Source: Polyangia bacterium
GTDB lineage: Bacteria > Myxococcota_A > Polyangia > Nannocystales > Nannocystaceae
Length of the DNA: 64,000 nucleotides
NCBI GenBank assembly: GCA_030424595.1
Contig: JAUHWG010000007.1
Coordinates: forward strand, 124,001 to 188,000
Direction of reading: 5' to 3'
Both the position numbers and the translations under genes were made by a program. How positions within the stretch are numbered: the first letter of the stretch is position 1; every line of letters starts with the position of its first letter. Shown piece by piece: positions 26,170-35,500 of this stretch. The notes under the pieces are model-generated. The model was not told the origin of the DNA, ran no database searches, and was given only the letters and a program-made list of their open reading frames with translations.

Positions 26170-26481
26170 ATGAGTGCAGATGACCTCGCAGCCTACACCA
26201 GCAGCGTCCGTGAGAAGGTCGGTGACGACTCCGGACTCGACGCGACGATCAAGTTCGCGTTCAAAGACGACGGCGGCTTCCTCTTCATCGACGGCAAGTC
26301 GACCCCGAACACGGTCTCCAACGAGGACGCGGAGGCGCAGTGCACGGTCAAGGTCTCGCTCGAGGACTTCGGCGCGCTCGTCCGCAAGGAGCTCGATCCG
26401 ATGGTCGCCTTCATGGGCGGCAAGATTAAGATCGAGGGCGACATGGGCGTCGCCATGAAGCTCGGCCGCCTCTTCGGCTAG
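26170..26481 (+). CDS. SCP2 sterol-binding domain protein, 103 aa
   Basis: The whole protein is a single SCP2 domain: DATIKFAFKDDGGFLFIDGK, then the characteristic strand AQCTVKVSLEDFGALVRKEL and the C-terminal helix segment DPMVAFMGGKIKIEGDMGVA. SCP2 domains bind sterols, acyl-CoAs and other lipids in a hydrophobic tunnel. It is divergent from the acyl-CoA cluster (154 bp apart), so it may carry the cluster's lipid substrate. AAGAGAG lies eight bases before the ATG. It is followed by a strong terminator at 26545-26577. Confidence 0.93.
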   Translation: MSADDLAAYTSSVREKVGDDSGLDATIKFAFKDDGGFLFIDGKSTPNTVSNEDAEAQCTVKVSLEDFGALVRKELDPMVAFMGGKIKIEGDMGVAMKLGRLFG

Positions 26482-26544
26482 CCGGACCGGCTCGCCGAAG
26501 GGCGCCTCGCGGTGGGCGGATCGAGGCTCGGCCGCACCCCCTAG

Positions 26545-26580
26545 AGAAGGCCTCCTGTCGTCGACAGTGGGCCTTCTTCC
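26545..26580 (+). terminator. Bipartite hairpin terminator after the SCP2 gene
   Basis: AGAAGGCC (26545-26552) pairs exactly with GGCCTTCT (26570-26577), with an inner stem CTGTC/GACAG (26555-26559 with 26563-26567), followed by TTCC. The U-tract is short, as usual in GC-rich genomes. Confidence 0.75.
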
Positions 26581-26582
26581 AT

Positions 26583-26634
26583 GTTCGGCGGTCACGTTCG
26601 GCGGTCACGTTCGGCGGTCACGTTCGGCGGTCAC
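26583..26634. repeat. Four exact 13-bp tandem copies
   Basis: The unit gttcggcggtcac is repeated four times without change, directly after the SCP2 terminator. Confidence 0.95.
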
Positions 26635-26701
26635 GCTCAGAGGTGAAGACCTCTGCGCGATGTGAGTGTTGCCATGATGGGCGATATTGCGCATCATCGA
26701 C

Positions 26702-27958
26702 ATGATGTCGCGATTTCGCCCGTGCTCCCTCCTCGCGCTGATGCTCGCGCTGTCCGGCTGTGGTGATGATAGCGGCCGCGAGAGCGCGTCCTCCGGCCTG
26801 ACCGGCGCGAGCGGGATCACGAGCATCACCAGCGCCTCCGGGATCACCAGCGCAGGCTCGACCGGCTCCGATAGCGCGAGCGAGTCGGGGTCGGCGTCTG
26901 ACTCGGCGTCCGACTCGGCCGCGACGACCGCCACCGGCGGGTCGATGGAGGACTGCATCAACGATGAGGAGTGCCCGCCCGGCGAGGTGTGCGGCGAGTG
27001 GTCCGGTCAATGCCTGACGCCCGGCGCCTGCATCTATACCGAGGACTGCGAGGAGGGGCAGATCTGCAACATGGGCGAGTGCGAGATCGGCAGCGATTGT
27101 GGGGCGAGCGCCTTCAACCTGACCAAGCTGCCGCCCAACGTCATGATCGTCCTCGACCGCTCGGGGAGCATGGACGGGGACGTCCAGGACTCCGACAAGA
27201 ACCGCTGGGAGGTCGCCAAGGACGCGATCTTCACCCTGGTCGGGAGCTTCAACGACGATATCCGCTTCGGCCTCGTCACCTACTCCGCCTGCGAGCTCTT
27301 CAAGGAGTGCACGGCCGGCGAGATCGTCGTCCCGGTGATCGACAAGGCGCTCAACCTGATCACCGGCTTCCTCGCCGACAAGGGCTTCTTCTACCTCTGC
27401 AATTCCGGCGACCCAGAGACCAGCACCGGCAACACCCTCCAGGCCCTGGTCGGCGAGCCGAGCCTCCAGGATCCGGCGCGGGGCAACGCGGTCATCCTGA
27501 TCACGGACGGCGCGGAGAACTCGGAGTGCCAAGGGAACACCAACGGCAAGAAGGCCGCCGGCGACCTCTACAACCAGGCGTTGCCGGTCAAGACCTACGC
27601 GGTCGGCTTCTCCGACAAGGTCATCGGCTCCCTCGCCGACATCGCCGCGGCCGGCGGGACGGAGGTCCCCTACAACGCCAACAACCCGCAGAGCCTCGAA
27701 GAGGCCCTGAACGCGATCGCGGCCAACGTCGCCTCCTGCGACTACGTGCTCGACGGAGACCCGCCTGACGCGAAGGACATCTTCGTCTTCTTCAACGATG
27801 ACCCGGTCGGGATCCCGTACGACCCGGTCAACGGCTGGACCTACGATCCGGAGACCAAGACCATCCACTTCCACGGCCAGGCCTGCGAGGATCTGAAGTC
27901 GGGCAAGGTCATCGACATCGACGTGGTCTACGGCTGCAACGCGCCGATCCCCGGCTGA
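26702..27958 (+). CDS. VWA-domain lipoprotein, 418 aa
   Basis: ATG 26702 (or 26705) starts a clean signal peptide MMSRFRPCSLLALMLALSGC, with Cys20 lipidated. A Ser/Gly/Thr/Ala linker follows (about 25-80), then a Cys-rich stretch with three CxxxxxCxxG-type units (ECPPGEVC, DCEEGQIC). Residues about 145-330 are a von Willebrand A domain: IVLDRSGSMDGD has the MIDAS motif DxSxS, and ILITDGAENSEC gives the second Asp motif. VWA domains bind proteins through a metal ion. The C-terminal about 80 residues form an extra beta-rich part with one disulfide-like Cys pair. It is probably a surface adhesion or scaffold protein. It stands alone between repeat-rich spacers. Confidence 0.9.
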   Translation: MMSRFRPCSLLALMLALSGCGDDSGRESASSGLTGASGITSITSASGITSAGSTGSDSASESGSASDSASDSAATTATGGSMEDCINDEECPPGEVCGEWSGQCLTPGACIYTEDCEEGQICNMGECEIGSDCGASAFNLTKLPPNVMIVLDRSGSMDGDVQDSDKNRWEVAKDAIFTLVGSFNDDIRFGLVTYSACELFKECTAGEIVVPVIDKALNLITGFLADKGFFYLCNSGDPETSTGNTLQALVGEPSLQDPARGNAVILITDGAENSECQGNTNGKKAAGDLYNQALPVKTYAVGFSDKVIGSLADIAAAGGTEVPYNANNPQSLEEALNAIAANVASCDYVLDGDPPDAKDIFVFFNDDPVGIPYDPVNGWTYDPETKTIHFHGQACEDLKSGKVIDIDVVYGCNAPIPG

Positions 27959-27960
27959 CC

Positions 27961-28023
27961 GCCGTCGGTCCGAGGTTGGGCGCCGTCGGTCCGAGGTTGG
28001 GCGCCGTCGGTCCGAGGTTGGGC
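27961..28023. repeat. Three exact 21-bp tandem copies
   Basis: The unit gccgtcggtccgaggttggg plus c is repeated three times without change, starting two bases after the stop codon of the VWA lipoprotein gene. Confidence 0.95.
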
Positions 28024-28117
28024 GTCGTCTCTTCTGGGCCTGAAGCGCCAAAGCGCCGGCTCCGGCTCGGCACTTCTGCGAGGGATCGGGGCGGGCGAAC
28101 CTCCCCGCCGACGGACC

Positions 28118-28285
28118 GAGGGGGCGCGGAGCGACGCGGGGAGGCGCGGGGGAGCGACGCGGGGAGGCGCGGGGAGCGACGTGCTGCGGCGCGGGGGAGC
28201 GACGTGCTGAGGCGCGGGGGAGCGACGCGGGGAGGCGCGAGGGAGCGACGCGGGGAGCGACGCGCTGAGGCGCGCAGGCGCAGCA
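28118..28285. repeat. Imperfect 20-24-bp tandem repeats
   Basis: Units of the form gggagcgacgcggggaggcg with variants (gacgtgctgaggcgcggg) are repeated about seven times. Together with the triple 21-bp repeat they occupy most of the 439-bp gap 27959-28397, which holds no supported gene. Confidence 0.85.
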
Positions 28286-28397
28286 AAAGGTGCGCCGGGA
28301 CTACGTTTCGACCTCGGCGTCGCGCGGCGATCGGGCGGGGCGATTGTGCGCGCTGTCTCGAGGTGCTGCGCCGGCGCAGCGTGATAAAGTCCCGACG

Positions 28398-28838
28398 ATG
28401 CCGAAGATCCTGGAGAGCGTCCGTGAGGCCTTCACCCGGGTCGATTCAGACCACAACGGGAGCATCGATCTCGTCGAGTTTCGCAAGCTCGTGGGGGAGC
28501 TCGGCGACACCCGCGGACCTGCGGAGGTCGAGGCCGCCTTCGACGCGATCGACGTGAGCGGCGACGGTCTTATCGAGCTCGACGAATTTGCGATCTGGTG
28601 GGAGAACACCCCCGGTCTCCGCGTCGACCCTGTCGTCCGCGTCGCCTACGACCTTGTCGACACCGACAACAACGGGCTCATCGATCTGATGGAGTTCAGA
28701 GCGCTGATGAAGGATCTCGGCTACGGCGAGGGCGCGGCGGAGGTCGAGGCGGCCTTTGACAGGATCGACACCGACGAGGACGGAGTGATCGTCATCGCCG
28801 AGTTCGCGACCTGGTGGACCGAGCTGGCGAACAGCTAG
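28398..28838 (+). CDS. Calmodulin-like protein with four EF-hands, 146 aa
   Basis: The frame is open from 28290, but ATG 28398 starts the first EF-hand helix (MPKILESVREAFTRVD). Four calcium loops are present with acidic first residue and Glu at position 12: DSDHNGSIDLVE (16-27), DVSGDGLIELDE (52-63), DTDNNGLIDLME (88-99) and DTDEDGVIVIAE (124-135). The spacing is exactly 36 residues each time. The halves 1-72 and 73-146 are clearly duplicates (both contain AEVEAAFD and end in an aromatic pair WW). Loop four has Val instead of Asp at position 9. The size is that of calmodulin. There is no signal peptide, so it should be a cytosolic calcium sensor or buffer. No partner gene is obvious. Confidence 0.93.
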   Translation: MPKILESVREAFTRVDSDHNGSIDLVEFRKLVGELGDTRGPAEVEAAFDAIDVSGDGLIELDEFAIWWENTPGLRVDPVVRVAYDLVDTDNNGLIDLMEFRALMKDLGYGEGAAEVEAAFDRIDTDEDGVIVIAEFATWWTELANS

Positions 28839-28867
28839 GAGCCTGTGGCGAGAGTCGACGCGGCCTC
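28836..28867 (+). repeat. Diverged copy of the dispersed element end, abutting a stop codon
   Basis: TAG (the EF-hand stop) is followed by gagcctgtggcgagagtcga and cgcgg, which resembles TAGCAGCCCGTGGCAAAAGT then CCCGCGC with several changes. The similarity is partial, so this is a tentative member. Confidence 0.4.
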
Positions 28868-29129
28868 TCGCACAGCCAGAGCCCCGCGGCTCCTAGGCCT
28901 CCGGGTCGGTCCTGCCCTGGGGGCCGCCGGCTGTCCTTGCGGTTGCTGAGGCGTCAGCGCGGGGCTGTGAGCGAGCACCACTGCGCGCGCGAGACCGGAG
29001 CCGCCCCGACAGCGCTGCATCGCCTGCCGGGGAGCGCTGTACGCGACGCGCCTGGACGCGTCGAGGGCCGGTGAGCTCGCGGCCATCCTGTCGCTGCGCG
29101 GAGCGACAGGCTCCGCTATCCTCGCCGCC

Positions 29130-30140
29130 GTGCCCTTCCGCAGCGACGCTCAGGAGACCGCCCACCACTACCTCCCCGCGGATCCGCTCAGCCGCTTCAT
29201 CGCCCTGCACGGAGCCTTGGAGGCGAGCTCGCGCTGGTGGCAGGACGGGATCCCGCTGCGGCTCGCGGCGATCACGATGGTCACCTCGAGGGGAGAGCCG
29301 ACGGCGATCTCTGCGGCGATCCGCGCGGTCGACGAGGAGATGCAGGCCAGGATCCCTTGGTACTCGGGGATCAGCGCGTCGGTCCGGCTGATCCTGTCGG
29401 CGCAGCTGGTCAAGTACGGCGACACCGCGGACGCGTTCCTCGACGAGGTCGAGCGGATGCGCGGGCTCTTCCGCGAGGTCGGCCTGCGCCGTGACGATGT
29501 CCACGAGGCGCTGGCCGTGCTGGTGCTCCGGCGGGTGCTCCGGGGCGAGCCGGCGGACCTTGAGGTCGTCTCGCGGATGGCGGCGATCTACGAGGAGATG
29601 AAGCGCTACCACTGGTTTCTCACCGGTCCCGAGGACTTCCCGGCCTGCGCGATGCTGGTCGGGCGCCCGGGGACCCCCGAGGAGATCGGCGCGGGGATCG
29701 AGGCGATCTATCAAGCGCTCCACCGCGGCGCCGGTCTTTGGCAGGGGGATCCGCTGCAGACCGCGGCGAACGTGCTCTACCTGAGCGGGCTCGAGGCGTC
29801 CGAGATCGCAGAGCGCTTCACCCTCCTGATGCAGGGCTTTCGCGACGCCGGCGTGCGGATGGGCCAGCGCGAGTACGACGAGCTGGCGATCCTCTGCTTT
29901 GTCGCCCAGCCGATCCCGACGATCGTCGCCTCGGTGATGGAGTTTACCCAGCGCTTGAAGGCGGCCCTGAGCTGGACCTCGCAGGCGAGCGCCTTCAACC
30001 TCGCGGCGAGCCTCGCCTTTGTCCGCCTCGTCGGCACCGACGTCGAGCTGGGCGCCCTCGCGGACGCGAAGCTCCTCCTCGACATGCAGGCGATCGTCGC
30101 GGCCCGGGCCGCCGCCGCCGGTGCAGCGGCCGCCAGCTGA
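29130..30140 (+). CDS. DUF4003-like protein, 336 aa
   Basis: GTG 29130 is the only sensible start. The protein is almost all alpha-helical. It carries features I associate with DUF4003: a central YHWFLTGPEDFPACAMLVG (H-x-FLT-x-x-D) and GLWQGDPLQTAANVLYLSGL (the G-x-LQ motif). DUF4003 proteins are mostly described from Firmicutes and have no assigned function. There is no signal peptide or membrane segment. The C-terminus is an Ala-rich run. It is a single gene between two non-coding spacers; nothing in the context suggests a role. Confidence 0.75.
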   Translation: MPFRSDAQETAHHYLPADPLSRFIALHGALEASSRWWQDGIPLRLAAITMVTSRGEPTAISAAIRAVDEEMQARIPWYSGISASVRLILSAQLVKYGDTADAFLDEVERMRGLFREVGLRRDDVHEALAVLVLRRVLRGEPADLEVVSRMAAIYEEMKRYHWFLTGPEDFPACAMLVGRPGTPEEIGAGIEAIYQALHRGAGLWQGDPLQTAANVLYLSGLEASEIAERFTLLMQGFRDAGVRMGQREYDELAILCFVAQPIPTIVASVMEFTQRLKAALSWTSQASAFNLAASLAFVRLVGTDVELGALADAKLLLDMQAIVAARAAAAGAAAAS

Positions 30141-30177
30141 GCTGCGAACGGCGAGCTCGCAGCGCGCTCGGCCGAGC

Positions 30178-30203
30178 TCGGTAGCAAGAGTCCCGCGCTC
30201 GTA
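30178..30203 (+). repeat. Diverged copy of the dispersed element core
   Basis: cggtagcaagagtcccgcgc then tcg resembles cgtggcaaaagtcccgcgcg with a few substitutions. It lies in the 127-bp gap between convergent genes. Confidence 0.45.
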
Positions 30204-30267
30204 GTGGGAGCTCGGCTCCGCGGAGACCTGCGGTGGCGCTCGCTGGAGCGGCGCTTCGCTACGCTCC

Positions 30268-31299
<1,032 letters not shown>

Positions 31300-31402
31300 C
31301 GCCGAGACGATAGCAGGTCCTGCGGAGGCGGCGGTGGGGGTCCTTGGAGGGGCTGGCGCGGGGGGCTAGGGTCGGGTTGGACGGGCCGGGCTCCGCCGAG
31401 GA

Positions 31403-32407
31403 TCAGAGCCGGCGCAGGTGGACCTCGCTGACCGAATGGCCAGGTCCCTTGTAGAGCACGAGGTCTGCGCGGGCGCGGGTCGGGGCGATGTTCGCGTCGA
31501 GGTTGCGCTCGTTGATCTCGGTCCAGATCCTGTCCGCGGTCGTCTCGGCCTCGGCGTCGGAGAGCTCCGCGAAGCGGCGGAAGAACGAGCGCGGATCGGT
31601 GAAGGCGGTCCGCTTGAGCGAGAGGAAGCGCTCGATGTACCAGCGGCGGATGTCCTCGACGGCCGCGTCGACGTAGATCGAGAAGTCGAAGTAGTCGCTG
31701 ACGAAGACCGAGCGCTCATCGTCGACCGGGCCGGTCTGGAGGACGTTGAGCCCCTCGACGATGACGATGTCGGGCTGCTCGACGATGACCTCGGAGTCGT
31801 CGACGATGTCGTAGGTGAGGTGGGAGTAGACGGGCGCGCGGACCTCAGGGGCGCCCGACTTGATCGCGCTGAGGAAGCGGAGGAGGCGGCGGCGATCGTA
31901 GCTCTCGGGGAAGCCCTTGCGCTCCATCAGGCCGCGCTCGTGGAGGATCGCGTTGGGGTAGAGGAAGCCGTCGGTCGTGATGAGATCGACCTTGGGGTGG
32001 GCGGGCCAGCGCTCGAGGAGCGCCTCCAGGACGCGGGCCGTCGTCGACTTGCCGACCGCGACGGAGCCGGCGATGCCGATGATAAAGGGGACCTTCGCCG
32101 GGAGCTTGCCGAGGAAGGTGTCGCTGGCCCGGTAGAGCTCCTGCGAGGCGGCGACGTAGAGGCTGAGCAGCCGCGAGAGCGGCAGGTAGATCCGGGCGAC
32201 CTCGTCGAGGCTGAGCTCGACGTTGATCCCTCGCATGTGCTCGAGGTCAGCCTCGTTCAGGCTGAGCGGCGTCGACGCCCGCAGCGCGCCCCACTGCTTG
32301 GCGTCGAAGCGGATGTAGGGGCTCAGCTCCTCGTCGGAGTCAGCGTCGTCGTGGGGCACCTTTCGCTCCGCTAGGGGCATCGGTCGACGGTATGCCAAAA
32401 GCGCCAT
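31403..32407 (-). CDS. coaA: Type I pantothenate kinase, 334 aa
   Basis: This enzyme phosphorylates pantothenate, the first step of coenzyme A synthesis. The protein has the type I (P-loop, uridine-kinase-like) fold: Walker [18 protein letters not shown], the segment [21 protein letters not shown] and [10 protein letters not shown]. The C-terminal motif [20 protein letters not shown] is characteristic. Length is close to the E. coli enzyme (316) with about 18 extra N-terminal residues; ATG 32380 would give a more standard start. In E. coli this enzyme is inhibited by CoA. Confidence 0.95.
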   Translation of the reverse strand: MALLAYRRPMPLAERKVPHDDADSDEELSPYIRFDAKQWGALRASTPLSLNEADLEHMRGINVELSLDEVARIYLPLSRLLSLYVAASQELYRASDTFLGKLPAKVPFIIGIAGSVAVGKSTTARVLEALLERWPAHPKVDLITTDGFLYPNAILHERGLMERKGFPESYDRRRLLRFLSAIKSGAPEVRAPVYSHLTYDIVDDSEVIVEQPDIVIVEGLNVLQTGPVDDERSVFVSDYFDFSIYVDAAVEDIRRWYIERFLSLKRTAFTDPRSFFRRFAELSDAEAETTADRIWTEINERNLDANIAPTRARADLVLYKGPGHSVSEVHLRRL

Positions 32408-32554
32408 CGCGGTCGAGCGCCGCAGGTGTGCAGCCCGTGACGCGGCGGGGCCAGGCCCGTGCCCTCGCCTCTGGCGTAGAGCCCGCGGGGGGCGGGTCCT
32501 GCGGGCGAGGGTCGCTCGCCAGGCCGGACTCGGACCGGGTCTGCCGAGGGCCCC

Positions 32555-35500
32555 TCAGCGCTTGAGGGCTGGGGTCGCCGGACCCAGCGCGGACGCCCGA
32601 TCGCGTCGGCGGCGGGGGAGGAGAACCGAGAAGGTGCTGCCGACCCCGGGCTCGCTCTCGACGTTGATCTCGCCGCCCATCGCCTCCACCAGACGCTGGG
32701 TGATCGCCAGGCCGAGCCCTGTGCCGGTGTAGCGGCGCGTCGGCGACATGTCGGCCTGGTAGAACTCCTCGAAGAGGCGCCCGACCTCCTCCTCGTTCAT
32801 ACCGATCCCGGTGTCGCGGACGCTGAAGCGGAGCCACTCGTCGTCGCTGACGGCCTCGATCTGGAGGGTGATCGTGCCGTCGTCCGTGAACTTCGCGGCG
32901 TTGTTCAGGAGGTTCAGCAGGATCTGCCACAGCCGCATCTGGTCGGTGACGATCTCGCCGATGTCGGGCGGACAGCTGTACTCGAGCCTGTTGTTGTTGC
33001 GGGCGATCAGCGGGCCCACGGTCGCGACGACCTCCTCGATCACCGGCAGGAGCGGGATGGGGCGCTCGACCAGCTCCATCTTCCCGGCCTCGATCTTCGA
33101 CAGGTCGAGGATGTGGGAGATGAGCCCGAGGAGGTGGGTGCTGGCCCCGTGGATCCGCTCGAGATCCTCGATGGCGCTGGCGGTGTCGCGCTCGGGGAGC
33201 TCCTCCTGGAGGAGCTCGCAATAGCCGATGATCGCGTTGAGCGGGGTCCGCAGCTCATGGCTCATGTTGGCCAAGAAGGCGCTCTTGGCCCGGTTGGCGG
33301 CGAGGGCCTGGTCGCGGGCCTGGGTCAGGGAGTCGGTCGTCGCGGCGATCTCGATCGCGATCGCGAGCTGCGAGGCGATGGCGCGCAGGATCTGGGCGTC
33401 GCGGCGGGTGAAGATCCCGGCCGCGACCCCGTTGTCGAGGTAGACGACGCCGACGAGGCGCTCGCGGAGGAGGAGCGGCGCGGCGAGGATGCTCCGCAGG
33501 TTCTGGGCGACGACGCTCTCGGAGCCGAGAACGATGCCGTCTTCGGTGCCGGTGACGACCAGCGGGTCGCGGGTGAGGCGGACCTGCTCGACGACCGTCC
33601 GGCTAAAGCCGCCGCGCCCGGTCAGATCCTCGCCGTCGACGGAGCGCCCCGAGATGATCTCGAGATCGCCGGTCGCCCCGCAGAGGAGGAGGAAGCCGCG
33701 CTCGGCGTTGAAGACCCGGGCGAGGACGCCGAGGGCGGTCTCCGCCAGCTCGTGTAGGTTGGTCGCCGAGGCGGCGGCGAGGCTGACCTCGAGGAGGGCG
33801 TCGAGGTGGCCGAGCTGGCGGATGTCGAGGGCCCCGTGGACGCTCGACGAGCCGATCGAGAAGCGGGGGGAGCCTGAGCCCGAGCCTGAGCCTGAGCCCG
33901 AGCCGTCGATGGTGGCGGTGTTGGCTCGGGAGAGGATCCGCGCCCAGGAGGGCTGGCCCTGGCGGCCGAGGGTGGAGACGATCCGGCCGAGGGGTGCGTC
34001 GGGCCGCATGTCGTCGCGGATCCACCGGACCCGGTAGATCCAGCCGCGCTCCTGGGCGAGGTCGACGGCGACCCGCGCCTCGTCCGCGGCCGACTCCGGG
34101 TTGCCGCTGGCGGCGTAGATGTGGGCGCGGAGACGGGCGGCCTGGAAGCGGACGCTCGGGAGAACCTGGGCCCGAGAGAGCTCGTCGGCGTCGCTGAGGT
34201 GGCGGAGGGCGCGGTCAACCTGTCCGTTTTGCCAGGCGGCCCAGCCCTCGAGGACGAGGAGCGTCCCGCGGTCGGTGGCCCGCCTGGCCGCCTGCCGCAG
34301 GTCGCGGATCGCGGCGTTGAGCTGGAGGTGGCGCTGCGGTCGCTCGTGGAGCTCCGCCGCGTACCACTGGTTGAGCCTGGCGAGGGCGAGGAAGGTGAAG
34401 GCGAGCGATGCGTGCGGCGGGGTTCTCGAGGGTCGAAGGCCGCGCTGGGCGAAGGTCGTGAAGATCGCGTCGAGCGGCGCCCCGAGCTCGCTGCGCTCGG
34501 TGAGCATGTAGGCGCGAAAGCCCGAGCAGAGGGTCCAGTTGACCCGGTCGTTGATGTTGCGCTCGACCAGGCTGGCGAAGCGTCCGAGGGCGGCGTTGGC
34601 CTGCTCGTTGCGGCCGAGGGTGACCAGCGCCGTGCTCAGGACGCCGCCGACGAGCGAGGTGATCGGGTTGCCGCGGGCTGGATCGCTGAGGTCATCGCCG
34701 AGGTGGACGAGGAGGAGATCGAGGACAGGCTCGGCCTCCCGCGAGAGCCCGCGCGCCACCTGCTGCATGATAAGGGCGGTCGCGGCGGTCGCGTAGTCGT
34801 ACGCCGGCAGCCAGTCGCCGTAGCGCTCGAGGGCCGCCCAGTAGTGGACCGTCGCCTGCCGACTCTCGCCCGCGTAGTCGGAGGAGAAGCCGCGGAAGGA
34901 GGTGACATAGCCGAGCAGCGCTTGGCTGTGGAGCTGCTCGGCGATGGTCTCGGCGCGATCGAAGCTGCGGGTCGCCGAGCGCTGAGCCTTCAGGATCCCG
35001 AGCGTCATCCCGTGGTTGGTCAGGGCCCGGACGTAGAGCGGCGAGTTGCCGAGGCTATGGCCCAGGTAGAGGGTCCGGATCGACGACTGGAAGAGCTCGA
35101 GCGATCGGTCGTGATACTCGGCGTAGGCGATCGTCGCGAGGATCTCGAGCAGGTGTCCGTGGAGCTCGATCCGCTCGCGGGCCGCGGCCTTGGCTCGACC
35201 CTCGCCGCGGCCGAGGAAGAGGTAGAGGAGGACGACCGCGAGCATCCACGCCGAGCGGAGGAGCTCGATAGGCGAGCTCTTCGGGTAGGGCACCTGGAGG
35301 GTCTCAAAGGCGGTGAGGACCGCGCCGTGGGCCGCCTGGTAGTCCGTCGCCTGGTTGTGGGCGGTGGCGATGGCGCTCCAGATCCGGGCCCGCTGGAGGC
35401 GCTCGCGGTGACCCTCGAGGGCGGCGCCGAAGTGTTGCAGCGCCTCGGTGAGGCGGCCGAGGCGGAGACAGACCGCGCCGAGGTGCTCTAAGAGGTCGCC

